Shown piece after piece: positions 26,450 to 35,252 of a DNA stretch of 64,000 nt (its first letter is position 1; every line of letters begins with the position of its first letter). The notes beneath the pieces are model-generated. The model had not been told where the DNA came from and searched no databases. It saw nothing but the letters and a program-made list of their open reading frames with translations. The stretch spans positions 186,001 to 250,000 of the forward strand of contig NZ_CAMGYY010000002.1 of the NCBI RefSeq assembly GCF_946151045.1, read 5' to 3'. The DNA is from Mammaliicoccus sp. Marseille-Q6498. Lineage in GTDB: Bacteria; Bacillota; Bacilli; Staphylococcales; Staphylococcaceae. A program made the position numbers and the translations under genes.

Positions 26450-27301
26450 TTATGATATTGCATCCAATAACTTGATAACCTCATTAAAGTCATCCATTTT
26501 TTTACAATGGCTAGGTAAAATAAATAGTTGTCTATTACCATTTTCTTTAAGACTAATTAATTTAACATGCGTATCAATGAATGATTCGCCATTATACGCT
26601 TGATTTAATAACCTTTTAGTAGGTAAATCATTCTTATCTATATTTGAACGACACCACGCGGCATCGCTACACATAAAAATATCTAAATCCGAAAATTTCA
26701 TCATTAAGCCAAATTGTCCAGGCATGGCACCAGGCAAATCATAGCTAATTAAAGCATCGTGATTGAATATTTTATGTCCTTCACCTAATATGGGATGTTT
26801 CGTTTCAATGAAATCCTCTACAAATTCAATTCTTTCTTTAAAATCTTTCGGCATAACATGGAAACTTAACTGGAGATTATTATCAGAAACTTTATGTGTG
26901 ATGAAGTCATGATAGGCATCTTTTGAAGTGATAATAGTAGCGTTTTTAAAAGCATTTAAGTATCCAATATGATGACTAGCAAAGTTTGTAATAATACAGT
27001 AATCAATTTCATCTGGGTGAATATGATCTTTAATAAGTTGACTTGGTAAAGTTTCGAAAACTTTATAATCTTGTCTTCTGAAAAGTTTTAAAGTCTTTAA
27101 ATCCGTACTTGGTTTAACATGTTCAGAAAAACCAGTATTAATCAAAATTTTAAAATCATTAATTTCTAAATAATAGGAAAAAATATAGTAACGGTCTATC
27201 AAACTTTTTTTACTACTATTGATTACGGCTTCGTCACCTAAAAATGAACCGGTAGAATAAAGTTTGAAATGTTTTATAGTTTCTAGATTATCTGGCATCA
27301 T
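26450..27301 (-). CDS. MBL-fold protein with degenerate metal site
   Basis: 283 residues aligned throughout with metallo-beta-lactamase-fold lactonases, but most metal ligands are missing. Where the family has HxHxDH, this protein reads NFASHH (in IITNFASHHIGYL), and the PGH motif reads PGAMPG. The later Asp (MCSDAAW) and last His (LPSHC) remain. It probably cannot hold the dinuclear zinc site, so binding rather than hydrolysis is more likely. GGTGGTGAGG precedes the two tandem ATGs; the second, at 27298, is equally possible. Confidence 0.72.
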   Translation of the reverse strand: MMPDNLETIKHFKLYSTGSFLGDEAVINSSKKSLIDRYYIFSYYLEINDFKILINTGFSEHVKPSTDLKTLKLFRRQDYKVFETLPSQLIKDHIHPDEIDYCIITNFASHHIGYLNAFKNATIITSKDAYHDFITHKVSDNNLQLSFHVMPKDFKERIEFVEDFIETKHPILGEGHKIFNHDALISYDLPGAMPGQFGLMMKFSDLDIFMCSDAAWCRSNIDKNDLPTKRLLNQAYNGESFIDTHVKLISLKENGNRQLFILPSHCKKMDDFNEVIKLLDAIS

Positions 27302-27435
27302 ACCTCACCACCTAGTTATTTATATTTATGTTATCCACAATTATTTTTGTTTTACTATTTGTATTTATTATGACATAAAACACAAAAAAACACATTTAAT
27401 ATAACTCAAATATTACTATTTAAAACAAATGATTT

Positions 27436-27450
27436 AGTAAGCGATTGCAA
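27436..27450. promoter_or_regulatory. cre site upstream of transaldolase
   Basis: Read on the minus strand TTGCAATCGCTTACT matches WTGNAANCGNWNNCW at every defined position. It lies 45 nt before the transaldolase start, indicating CcpA control. Confidence 0.6.
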
Positions 27451-27494
27451 ATTATGGTACGATAAATAGACATAATTTGAAAGGAATGAAATTC

Positions 27495-28205
27495 ATGAGT
27501 AATCTTAAAGTACAAGTGTTTGCAGATGGTGCAGACATCGAAGAAATGAAACAAGCTTATCAGAATAAAGAAGTAGACGGTTTTACAACTAACCCTAGTT
27601 TAATGAAAAAAGCAGGGGTTACAGATTATAAAACTTTTGCTGAAGAAGTTGTAAAAGCAATTCCAGATGCTTCAATTTCATTTGAAGTTTTCGCAGATGA
27701 TATTGAAACAATGGCTAAAGAAGCAGAAATTTTAAAACAATATGGTGAAAATGTATTCGTTAAAATTCCAGTTGTTAATACTAAAGGTGAATCAATGCTT
27801 CCACTTATTAAACAACTTTCTGAAAATGACGTTAAAGTAAACGTAACTGCAGTATATACAATTGAACAAGTTAAAGAAATTGTTGAAGTTATTAAACCTG
27901 GCGTAGAAACTTATGTTTCAGTATTCGCTGGTCGTATTGCTGACACTGGGGTAGATCCTTTACCATTAATGAAAGAATCAGAAAAAATATGCCATAGTAA
28001 AGAGGGCGTAAAATTATTATGGGCAAGTTGTAGAGAGTTATTCAACGTTGTTCAAGCAGATGAAATTGGTGTAGATATTATTACTTGTCCTAAAGATGTT
28101 GTTGCAAAAGTTCCAAATATCGGTAGAGATGTTAACGAACTTTCAGTAGACACAGTACAAGGATTCGCTAAAGATATTAAAGCAAGTGGTTTAAACATTT
28201 TATAA
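27495..28205 (+). CDS. tal: Transaldolase (small, fructose-6-phosphate aldolase-like)
   Basis: 236 residues. DGFTTNPSLMKKAG is the phosphosugar-binding start of the family, VFVKIPVVNTKGE carries the Schiff-base Lys, and VNVTAVYTIEQ and VSVFAGRIADTGVDP complete the barrel. It moves a dihydroxyacetone unit between sugar phosphates. WASCREL is the variant typical of the staphylococcal transaldolase. I chose the ATG at 27495 behind GAAAGGAATG. A perfect cre site is upstream and a terminator follows. Confidence 0.9.
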   Translation: MSNLKVQVFADGADIEEMKQAYQNKEVDGFTTNPSLMKKAGVTDYKTFAEEVVKAIPDASISFEVFADDIETMAKEAEILKQYGENVFVKIPVVNTKGESMLPLIKQLSENDVKVNVTAVYTIEQVKEIVEVIKPGVETYVSVFAGRIADTGVDPLPLMKESEKICHSKEGVKLLWASCRELFNVVQADEIGVDIITCPKDVVAKVPNIGRDVNELSVDTVQGFAKDIKASGLNIL

Positions 28206-28235
28206 TTCAATATAAGTCGTAAAGACTCATATATA

Positions 28236-28278
28236 GAACAAACCTGACTAAATTAATTTTATTCAGGTTTGTTTATTT
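28236..28278 (+). terminator. Terminator after transaldolase
   Basis: ACAAACCTGA ... TCAGGTTTGT hairpin with T-rich tail. Confidence 0.8.
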
Positions 28279-28413
28279 TTATATTACAAAATAGGCATAC
28301 CTAAACCTTAAATATAGATTATAATTAATATTATTTTACTATAACTAATCCATTACTTTTAAATTCATTTTGTTATATAATCATATTTCATTGAAAAAAT
28401 TGGAGTGTAAATA

Positions 28414-29271
28414 ATGACAAATAACTTAAGAATTGCTCAAAGAGGTGCGTATGTTAGTTTAATAACGTATATTATCCTATCAATCGTGAAATATATTGTA
28501 GGTACAACATATCATTCATCAGCTTTAAGAGCAGATAGTTTGAACAACTTAACAGATATATTCGTATCAGTAGCAGTATTGGTAGGATTAAAAATCTCAA
28601 TCAAACCAGCAGATAAAAATCATCCATACGGTCACATGAAAACAGAGAACATTACGACATTAATCGTATCCTTTATTATCATGTTCGTAGGTATAGAAGT
28701 TATATCAAGAAACATCCCGAAATTATTTAGTGGTGACTTTAGTGAACCAAGTATGCTTACGATTTGGGTCAGTTTTATAAGTGGTATAATCATGATCCTT
28801 GTTTATCTATTTAATTCTAAACTATCTAAAAAAACGAAAAGTTCCTCTCTTATGTCTGCAGCAAAAGACAACTTATCCGATGCACTTGTAAGTATTGGAA
28901 CAGGTATAGGGTTGATTTTTACTCAGTTTGGATTTCCAATAGTCGATATTATTTTAGCGATTATACTAGGTTGTATCATTGTGTTCACAGGTTTCACAAT
29001 ATTTAAAGAGTCTATATTTACACTCAGCGACGGATTTCATGAAAAAGACTTAAATAACTATATAGAAGATATAGAAGATATACCAGGTGTTATAGATATT
29101 CCATCAATTAAAGGAAGATATCACGGGAATAGTGTCTTTTTAGATGTTACAATAATAGTAGATAAAAAATTATCCCTCGATGAAGCACACGACATTTGTG
29201 ATTCAGTAGAAAAGAAATTGCGTGAGTCGGGCGTATATTCTTCCTATGTTCATCCTGAACCAAATGAATAA
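28414..29271 (+). CDS. Cation diffusion facilitator transporter
   Basis: 285 residues with six membrane helices and a C-terminal cytosolic domain (about residues 210-285). The metal-site helices are recognisable: SALRADSLNNLTDI (helix 2) and AAKDNLSDALVSIG (helix 5), each with the D-x-x-x-D or N-D pattern of the family. KNHPYGHMKTE fills the loop after helix 2. CDF proteins export divalent cations such as zinc, iron or manganese; the DN-D composition fits manganese or iron better than zinc, as inference. TTGGAGTG precedes the ATG. Confidence 0.88.
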   Translation: MTNNLRIAQRGAYVSLITYIILSIVKYIVGTTYHSSALRADSLNNLTDIFVSVAVLVGLKISIKPADKNHPYGHMKTENITTLIVSFIIMFVGIEVISRNIPKLFSGDFSEPSMLTIWVSFISGIIMILVYLFNSKLSKKTKSSSLMSAAKDNLSDALVSIGTGIGLIFTQFGFPIVDIILAIILGCIIVFTGFTIFKESIFTLSDGFHEKDLNNYIEDIEDIPGVIDIPSIKGRYHGNSVFLDVTIIVDKKLSLDEAHDICDSVEKKLRESGVYSSYVHPEPNE

Positions 29272-29357
29272 AATTTGGCGAGAAGATAATTTAGATTAGT
29301 AGTATCCATACGTAATAAAATAGCAACGATTTAAAAACAGTTGCAAGGGGTGTATGA

Positions 29358-29522
29358 ATGAAAATCTTAGGTAAAGGATATGAAAATGATCATAATTACT
29401 TTCATGTAATTACAGATAATAATCATTTGATTAAAGTACGAGTGCCTGATGAAATGGATGATGATGATTTGAGGAATCTACTAGAAGCAGTTTGTCATGA
29501 TTATGATGAAAGTAATGGTTAA
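29358..29522 (+). CDS. Small acidic protein
   Basis: 54 residues, short but with good support: AAGGGGTGT ends 5 nt before the ATG and a strong terminator follows 14 nt after the stop. The protein is rich in Asp/Glu (PDEMDDDDLRNLLEAV) with an N-terminal KILGKGYENDHNYFHVIT strand-like half. No signal or membrane segment. Family not recognised. Confidence 0.6.
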   Translation: MKILGKGYENDHNYFHVITDNNHLIKVRVPDEMDDDDLRNLLEAVCHDYDESNG

Positions 29523-29535
29523 AGTAATATTAAAT

Positions 29536-29572
29536 AAAACGCAGCTCAACAAATCATGTTGAGCTGCGTTTT
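29536..29572 (+). terminator. Terminator, left copy flanking repeat element C
   Basis: AAAACGCAGCTCAAC ... GTTGAGCTGCGTTTT hairpin. A near copy stands at 29818-29854 with three substitutions. Confidence 0.85.
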
Positions 29573-29817
29573 GTTTGTAGATAAATATAACCGATTAAAA
29601 ACTCGCTTGCCTAGGGTACAGTCTCAGCCTGTAGTCTTCGACTTGTACTATTCCCTCAGGCGTCTTCGTTTTTAATCGGTTTTTTAATTCTAAGGAGCAT
29701 TTCTCAGAATTCTGCTCCTTAAAGTATTCTAACGAGCATTATTCGGAATTCTGCTCCTTAGAAAGTATGCATAAAAAACTGCCAACAAGTTCGCTTTAAG
29801 TGACTTTCTAGACAGTC
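29573..29817 (+). repeat. Composite repeat element C
   Basis: About 245 bp. Left module 29574-29683: TTTGTAGATAAATATAACCG and the same foldable core as A. Cargo is the second type: two units of the 39-bp class (CTAAGGAGCA ... TGCTCCTTA around CAGAATTCTG). Right end about 29774-29817: ACTGCCAACAAGTTCGC then TTTAAGTGACTTTCTAGACAGTC. Confidence 0.85.
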
Positions 29818-29854
29818 AAAACGCAGTTCAACAAATCGTGTTGAGCTGTGTTTT
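29818..29854. terminator. Terminator, right copy flanking repeat element C
   Basis: Same hairpin as 29536-29572 with three base changes, two of which leave G:T pairs, so the stem is kept. It lies against the stop of the PepSY gene. Confidence 0.85.
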
Positions 29855-29860
29855 GTTTAG

Positions 29861-31207
29861 TTAAATATATCTTTTTTTATGACGTTTCCATATAAAATAT
29901 TCAATAATTGCGACCACAATGAGTGATGCACCGAATAGTGGCATGATTACACCTAGTACTATTAAAAAGGCGATTAATCCTATTGAGAACTTACCATTCA
30001 TTCTAGATGGGATACCATATGTACCTGGTTTTCTTCTCTTTATCCAAGACATGAATCCTAACACAATGCTTCCAATAAACGCTAAGCAGACTAATAAGTT
30101 TATAATTTTATTTGCAGTTCCAAATAAATGGCCTTCGTGTAAAGGAATGCCAAAGCTAAACCATTTACCAATAATTCCGTAATCTTCATAGTCGACTTTT
30201 CCTAATTGTTTACCTGAGTATTGATCATAGTACACAGTTGTTTCTTCTTTAGGTGCGACATCTAGACCAGTGACGCCAGTATTACTACTTTTAGTTACAG
30301 TAAATACGCCAGTTTCATCTTTCGGATATACGATTGAAAATGGTTTTGAAATTCCATTTTTCTCACTTTGTGCTATGATGTTTTCTAAACTTTGTTGTCC
30401 AGTTGTACCAATAGCATAACTTGATCCACTATGATGATCTGCGTGTGGATCTTTTTTAGATGTTGGTTTTTCTTTATTACGAGTTGCCCAAGGTAATTCA
30501 TTATCTTCTGATTGGGGTGGGTTAGCTTTTAAAGCTGAGTATCCGAATTTAGGGTGCTCTGATGCAAATTGATTAATTTGTTTACCCATAAATGCTGACC
30601 ATGGTAACCCAGTTAATACGATGATAAAAATTGGTATTGCGATGATTAAACCAACTATGGCATGTAATCGTCTATTGTATAGTAAGGAACCTTTTTTATT
30701 AGATTTTTTTAATGCTTTTGATTTAAATGTTAAATAAACACCAGAAAAAATCATAAAAATAGTCCAACATGCTGCTAATTCAACTAAGTAATTTACAAAA
30801 GTTCCACCAACCATAAGTGAACTATGTGTTTCCCTTAAAACATTTGAATATGTAAATTTAGCATTTTGGTTTGATACGATTTGATTATGTTTATCTAAGA
30901 AAACATATCGTGAATCACCATCTTTATTACCAATCGTTATTCTATTATTATAAGGTTTGTCCATTATACTAATCTTTTGAACTTCAAACCCTTTATATGT
31001 ATCTCTTATTTCTTGAATGGCTGAATCTAATGATTGATGACCTTTCGTACTACTTTCGTTAAAAAATTCATCATGATACATGTTGTTTTCTACATTAGTG
31101 TAGAATAAATAACCAATTCCAGTTAAAGATAAAGTTAACAGTAATGGTGTAATGAAAAATGCAGCATAAAAATGTAATCGCCTTAATGGATTATATGTTT
31201 GCTTCAT
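29861..31207 (-). CDS. PepSY-associated membrane protein
   Basis: 448 residues with a PepSY_TM architecture: membrane helix 1 (about 12-33), an extracytoplasmic PepSY domain with YKGFEVQKISIMDKPYNNRI, two helices near 135-210, a second external domain (about 215-345, His/Lys-rich KKDPHADHHSGSS near 255) and a C-terminal helix pair. LHEGHLFG is characteristic of the family. Such proteins are linked with iron or copper reductase-type functions, not proven here. The His stretch DPHADHH may bind metal. Single gene. Confidence 0.82.
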   Translation of the reverse strand: MKQTYNPLRRLHFYAAFFITPLLLTLSLTGIGYLFYTNVENNMYHDEFFNESSTKGHQSLDSAIQEIRDTYKGFEVQKISIMDKPYNNRITIGNKDGDSRYVFLDKHNQIVSNQNAKFTYSNVLRETHSSLMVGGTFVNYLVELAACWTIFMIFSGVYLTFKSKALKKSNKKGSLLYNRRLHAIVGLIIAIPIFIIVLTGLPWSAFMGKQINQFASEHPKFGYSALKANPPQSEDNELPWATRNKEKPTSKKDPHADHHSGSSYAIGTTGQQSLENIIAQSEKNGISKPFSIVYPKDETGVFTVTKSSNTGVTGLDVAPKEETTVYYDQYSGKQLGKVDYEDYGIIGKWFSFGIPLHEGHLFGTANKIINLLVCLAFIGSIVLGFMSWIKRRKPGTYGIPSRMNGKFSIGLIAFLIVLGVIMPLFGASLIVVAIIEYFIWKRHKKRYI

Positions 31208-31415
31208 AAGTTGTCCTCTCTTCCATAAAATTCTACTTCTTTTTAAAGGTATATTCTTTTAAGTTGAAATACAATATATAAAAAAACATAAAAATGAAAG
31301 TTTCGTGAATATCGAAAAGTGTATGTAATAAATGACTTTAAAATGTAATATTAAAACACTCTAAATATGTAAGATAAAATGTTAAAATTAAGTAAATAAG
31401 AAGAGGTGATTCACT

Positions 31416-31805
31416 GTGCTAGAAAATGTTACTCTTGTTGATGACAAGAAAAGCCGTAAACAAATCGTTAATCAATTTTATAAAGGTTTAAATCATGAAA
31501 CTATTCATGACGCTGTAACAAGCTTAGAGGAAAGAAAACATAAAAGCTTTGCACATGGCGCAGTTTATTTTCAAAATGATTTAACTAAAGAAGAACAAGA
31601 AAAGCTAAACTTAAGTAAATCAGATGGTTTATTCATAATAGAGGATGACAAAGGGAAAAGTGGGGCTGTTGTTTCATTACAGATTATCGTTCAATATTTA
31701 GCATCAAATAGAGAAACCATCACTACAGAAAAAGAATTAAGTCTTATTCAGTTAGAAAATATTATAGACCGCTTAGAATTAACACTTAAATCAGAAGATT
31801 TATAG
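31416..31805 (+). CDS. Conserved cytoplasmic protein of unknown function
   Basis: 129 residues, starting with GTG at 31416 because AAGAGGTGA is 6 nt upstream. Mostly alpha-helical and charged (SLEERKHKSFAHGAVYFQND, ELSLIQLENIIDRLELTL), no membrane segment or signal. I do not recognise a family. It is followed by a terminator. Confidence 0.6.
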   Translation: MLENVTLVDDKKSRKQIVNQFYKGLNHETIHDAVTSLEERKHKSFAHGAVYFQNDLTKEEQEKLNLSKSDGLFIIEDDKGKSGAVVSLQIIVQYLASNRETITTEKELSLIQLENIIDRLELTLKSEDL

Positions 31806-31847
31806 TTCAACTTAAGCAATTTGAATAATATTTGTTGTATGTAAAAG

Positions 31848-31896
31848 GGACAAACCTGAAAAGATCATAAGATTTTGATCAGGTTTGTCTTTTTTT
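31848..31896 (+). terminator. Terminator after the 129-residue protein gene
   Basis: ACAAACCTGAaaaGATCa ... GATCAGGTTTGT with T-run. Confidence 0.85.
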
Positions 31897-31942
31897 GAAT
31901 TAAAATAAAAAATGAAGCATATACTAGAATGGAGAGATAAAC

Positions 31943-32575
31943 ATGTACGAAGCCATAATTTTTGATTTTGATGGCACAATTATAGATACAGAAATCAATT
32001 TATTTAATACTTTAAATAAGCATATAAAAGATAAAAATAGTGAACCTATCTCATTGGAAGAATATAAAGCTTCTATTGGTTCTGTATCAGAAGAATTAAA
32101 TAAAAAAATACTTAAATCACTTAAATCAGATGAAGCTTTAGCCGAAATGTTCAAAGATCATTATGAAGGTACTAAGTCTTTACCACTTAAACCTGTAGTG
32201 AAAGCTTTAATAGATTATGCACTATCACATCAAATAAAGATGGGGATTGCTACAAGTAGTTATAAAGAACATATCATGCCTAATGTAGAACGGTTAGAAT
32301 TAAATAAATATATTCATGTTATTAAAGGTAGAGAAGATGTTGCATTTGTAAAACCTAATCCAGAGTTATATATACAAGCTGCACATGATTTAAATGTTGA
32401 ACCTGAAAAATGTTTAGCAATTGAAGACACTACAAATGGTGCTAAAGCTGCAGTTGATGCGGGTATGGATGTTATCGTAATTACGCATGATATAACTGAG
32501 GATTTAGATTTTAGTGACATTGATATATTAAATAAAGATATTAGTGCTGAAGAAATTATTGATTTATATTTATAG
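31943..32575 (+). CDS. HAD-superfamily hydrolase (beta-phosphoglucomutase-like)
   Basis: 210 residues. HAD motif I FDFDGTIIDTE (nucleophile Asp9), motif II GIATSSY, motif III Lys in FVKPNPELY and motif IV CLAIEDTTNGAKAA are all in place, with a helical cap between I and II. The family includes phosphoglucomutases and sugar phosphatases; substrate unknown. GGAGAG precedes the ATG. The 3' end overlaps the convergent AraC gene by 6 nt, with no terminator between. Confidence 0.85.
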   Translation: MYEAIIFDFDGTIIDTEINLFNTLNKHIKDKNSEPISLEEYKASIGSVSEELNKKILKSLKSDEALAEMFKDHYEGTKSLPLKPVVKALIDYALSHQIKMGIATSSYKEHIMPNVERLELNKYIHVIKGREDVAFVKPNPELYIQAAHDLNVEPEKCLAIEDTTNGAKAAVDAGMDVIVITHDITEDLDFSDIDILNKDISAEEIIDLYL

Positions 32576-33250
32576 TCTTGTTGAAATAAATAATTTTCTA
32601 AATTCGTGAGGTGTCATATTTCTATATTGCTTAAAGTCTTTTGTAAAATGAGCTTGATCATAATAGTCTAGATCTAAAGCTATTTCACTTATAGATTTAT
32701 CTTGGTTATAGCATAATTCAAGGGTAGCTTCAAATAACCTTTGTAGTTTTTCATTTTGACGATAAGGTAGCGCTTGGACGGCGTAACCTTCATAGTAATC
32801 ATTGATTTGATGTAACCACATTATTCTTGAATACAAATGGTGTATAACGGATATTAAAGCATGGGAGATATCGATGGATAGTTTAGTGTCTTCATAAGGT
32901 GAATGCTTTTCTAAAGTATAAAGGTAACAATCAAGTTCATTTCTTTCATTAAGATAAGGTAATGCTGAGTATAAGTAGCTTTTCATATAAATAGGAAAAT
33001 CACTTGCTAATGTATTAAACAGTAACCAATTCATTTCTAAAATGGTAGCACTACCTTTTGTACAGTCTAAAAAAGCATAATCATCAAATGTAACGATCGT
33101 GAAGTGTCCACTTGAAAGCTTATTTAACGAGGACATACTATTTTGAAAAACGAGTGCTTCGCCATCTGTAACATATATGATGTATAAACAATCGCTTTTA
33201 TAAAATTTTGAAATTTCTTCATGAATCTTTGTAACTTGATATGAAAGCAT
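32570..33250 (-). CDS. AraC family transcriptional regulator
   Basis: 226 residues, shorter than most. The C-terminal third holds the double helix-turn-helix (KSISEIALDLDYYDQAHFTK then DFKQYRNMTPHEFRKLF). The N-terminal part (about 1-110) is a sensing or dimerisation domain of cupin-like predicted strands. Its targets are unknown. It is divergent from the 33348 gene and convergent and overlapping with the HAD gene, so transcripts of the two may interfere. Confidence 0.85.
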   Translation of the reverse strand: MLSYQVTKIHEEISKFYKSDCLYIIYVTDGEALVFQNSMSSLNKLSSGHFTIVTFDDYAFLDCTKGSATILEMNWLLFNTLASDFPIYMKSYLYSALPYLNERNELDCYLYTLEKHSPYEDTKLSIDISHALISVIHHLYSRIMWLHQINDYYEGYAVQALPYRQNEKLQRLFEATLELCYNQDKSISEIALDLDYYDQAHFTKDFKQYRNMTPHEFRKLFISTRL

Positions 33251-33347
33251 TTTTAATCTCCTTTATTCTTAATTTATGTAAAATATAATCACAACAAATA
33301 TTAATTAATGCTATAATTAAAGTATTAATGACTTTTAGAGGTGTTTC

Positions 33348-33803
33348 ATGAATAATCAACAATATAAATCAATTGTTATAAAAAAATTATGGTTTATAAA
33401 TAAGAAAGAAACAAAAACATTAAACAGCAAATTAGATGTATCTGAAAATGATCAATTAATTGATAAGTTTGGTAAACCAAGCCAATTCGTTAATCAGTTC
33501 ATTGATGATGAAATCATAGGTAAAGCTCAAGCGCCTGGAACGTTTTATAAAATGATTACGTTAGGTGGCTTACTTTTCGGAAATGTTATAATGGTCGGAA
33601 TTTTAATAAGTGCTGCACTTTTAATTTTAGGGACATTCACATTGTATTTTACAAAACCAATTAATGAAGCAATTATGCTACAAGTCTTATATCTTGTTAT
33701 TGGTGTTGTCTTACTCTTTATTGGATATAAAGGGATGCGATGGGTGAATGCATACTTTACGAAGCGGTTACTTATAGCTAAACGATTTAAAGATATATCG
33801 TAG
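33348..33803 (+). CDS. HAAS-like small membrane protein
   Basis: 151 residues. The N-terminal 55 residues resemble the HAAS helical domain (KLWFINKKETKTLNSKLDVS, FGKPSQFVNQFIDDE), followed by two hydrophobic hairpin segments (about 70-95 and 105-130). HAAS domains often accompany PadR-type or stress-response modules; no partner is visible here. AGAGGTG precedes the ATG. The next gene follows in 22 nt with its own strong SD. Confidence 0.65.
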   Translation: MNNQQYKSIVIKKLWFINKKETKTLNSKLDVSENDQLIDKFGKPSQFVNQFIDDEIIGKAQAPGTFYKMITLGGLLFGNVIMVGILISAALLILGTFTLYFTKPINEAIMLQVLYLVIGVVLLFIGYKGMRWVNAYFTKRLLIAKRFKDIS

Positions 33804-33825
33804 AATGATTTAGGGGGTGTCATGT

Positions 33826-34659
33826 ATGAGTTTGTTATATTTTGATGAATGGCGAAATACAAGAGCTACGATTAGATATATAGCACAAATTATGGGTAAA
33901 TGTTGTTTAGCTGTTAAAAAACCTGAACCGTTATATAAACATGTCATGTTAACAATTAACCAAGTAGGTTTATCTACTGGGACGTTAAATAAAGACGGTC
34001 ATGAATTTGAAATCAATTTAGATATTGTAGATCAGCTACTAGTATTGAAAGTTGATAATAAAGAAGAATCGATGATGGTTAAATCTGGGCAAACGATACA
34101 AGCATATTATCAATTTATTTTTGATACATTATCCGATTATGGCGTAAATATAAAAATTAACACAAAGCCATACCATATACATTATGATAAAACATTGGAC
34201 CAAGATGATGCTGAGCGTGAATTTAATCCTAAAACGGCTTATCATGCTTTGAGATTAATGCAACAAGCGCAGTATGATCATTATCAATTTATACATTCAA
34301 GAAATATTAAAGATGTTAAAACTGGATTGTTCTGGGATAAGTTTGATGTGACATCAATATTTTATGTGGAAGGTAATCACGAAAACACGGTATCTTTATG
34401 TTATTACTTCGGGGATAAATATAGAGAATCTCCTTATTATATTATAAAGATTAATCCATTTAAGCAAGATAAAATTAACTTAAAACAAGTGGAACCGTCG
34501 TATGCTGAATATAATGGTAAAGATGGTAGTTTTTTAATATATGAAGAAGATTTAGAAAGTATTGTTAGAAGAGATGAAGTATTACTTACTTTCTTTAATA
34601 GTGCATATAAAGCACTACTTTCAGGTGTAAGTAGTCAACTTAATTTAAACCATAAATAA
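33826..34659 (+). CDS. DUF5996 family protein
   Basis: 277 residues, cytoplasmic. The family's opening pattern (DEWRNTRATIRYIAQIMGK), the mid-region FDTLSDYGVNIKINTKPYHI and the C-terminal YYIIKINPF ... YEEDL match DUF5996; function unknown. I chose ATG 33826 at 7-8 nt behind AGGGGGTG; a GTG at 33817 is too close to that site. Probably co-transcribed with the upstream HAAS-like gene. Confidence 0.8.
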   Translation: MSLLYFDEWRNTRATIRYIAQIMGKCCLAVKKPEPLYKHVMLTINQVGLSTGTLNKDGHEFEINLDIVDQLLVLKVDNKEESMMVKSGQTIQAYYQFIFDTLSDYGVNIKINTKPYHIHYDKTLDQDDAEREFNPKTAYHALRLMQQAQYDHYQFIHSRNIKDVKTGLFWDKFDVTSIFYVEGNHENTVSLCYYFGDKYRESPYYIIKINPFKQDKINLKQVEPSYAEYNGKDGSFLIYEEDLESIVRRDEVLLTFFNSAYKALLSGVSSQLNLNHK

Positions 34660-34660
34660 A

Positions 34661-34704
34661 TAGAGCCGGATAATGAAGCAATTCATTATCCGGCCTTTTT
34701 TATT
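34661..34704 (+). terminator. Terminator after the DUF5996 gene
   Basis: GCCGGATAATGAA ... TTCATTATCCGGC with T-run. Confidence 0.92.
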
Positions 34705-34729
34705 AAAAGAGGTGAGCTTATATGAGATT

Positions 34730-35182
34730 TTAATATTGAATCATTTTTTGATGGTGGATTAGTCGTAATGATTCACCTAATTTCCGGCTAATCATATGGT
34801 GGTTCTGTTTTATAAGAATGGTAGCGTCATTTTTAAAATAGATTTCAGTAAATGTATTAAAAGTATCAATATTCAAAATATGTTTTGAGTTCAAAAGCAT
34901 ATAATGATTGTCACTTTTTGATGTGGTTGGAAATAATACAAAATCTTTTGTCGCATAAATCATTATAGGTATGAGTTTCTTAATCTTTAAAATAGACCTT
35001 GCATACTGTTCACGCGTTCTAACACTAGCGCCTTCAAACAATAGAGCTTGATTAATAAGTACGTGAATTGGTAGGTTAGTATATTGAATCGTACTATTCA
35101 AATATTCAATTTGAAATTTGAATTGTGGTTTATCTGAGTATCTTAATAGTGTCATATCTGGTCTAATTGTTAATTCTGTAAT
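34730..35182 (-). CDS. comK: ComK-family competence regulator, probable ATT start
   Basis: ComK family by pattern: LPIHVLINQALLFEGASVRT, KKLIPIMIYATKDFVLFPT (the conserved FPT block) and a C-terminal YFKNDATILI region. From the ATG at 35155 it is 141 residues, shorter than Bacillus ComK. That ATG has no SD. A perfect AGGAGGTGAT at 35192-35183 lies instead next to an in-frame ATT (35182-35180), giving 150 residues with ELTIRPDMTLL, which resembles the ComK N-terminus; no ATG, GTG or TTG exists between. ATT is my choice, with uncertainty. It follows sigS, 70 nt away on the same strand. I believe S. aureus has a similar comK2-like gene by sigS. Confidence 0.65.
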   Translation of the reverse strand: MTELTIRPDMTLLRYSDKPQFKFQIEYLNSTIQYTNLPIHVLINQALLFEGASVRTREQYARSILKIKKLIPIMIYATKDFVLFPTTSKSDNHYMLLNSKHILNIDTFNTFTEIYFKNDATILIKQNHHMISRKLGESLRLIHHQKMIQY

Positions 35183-35252
35183 ATCACCTCCTAAAATGAT
35201 TCTATATGAACAAAACTTTAGATGATTGTATGTTTTACATGTTTTTTTGTAA

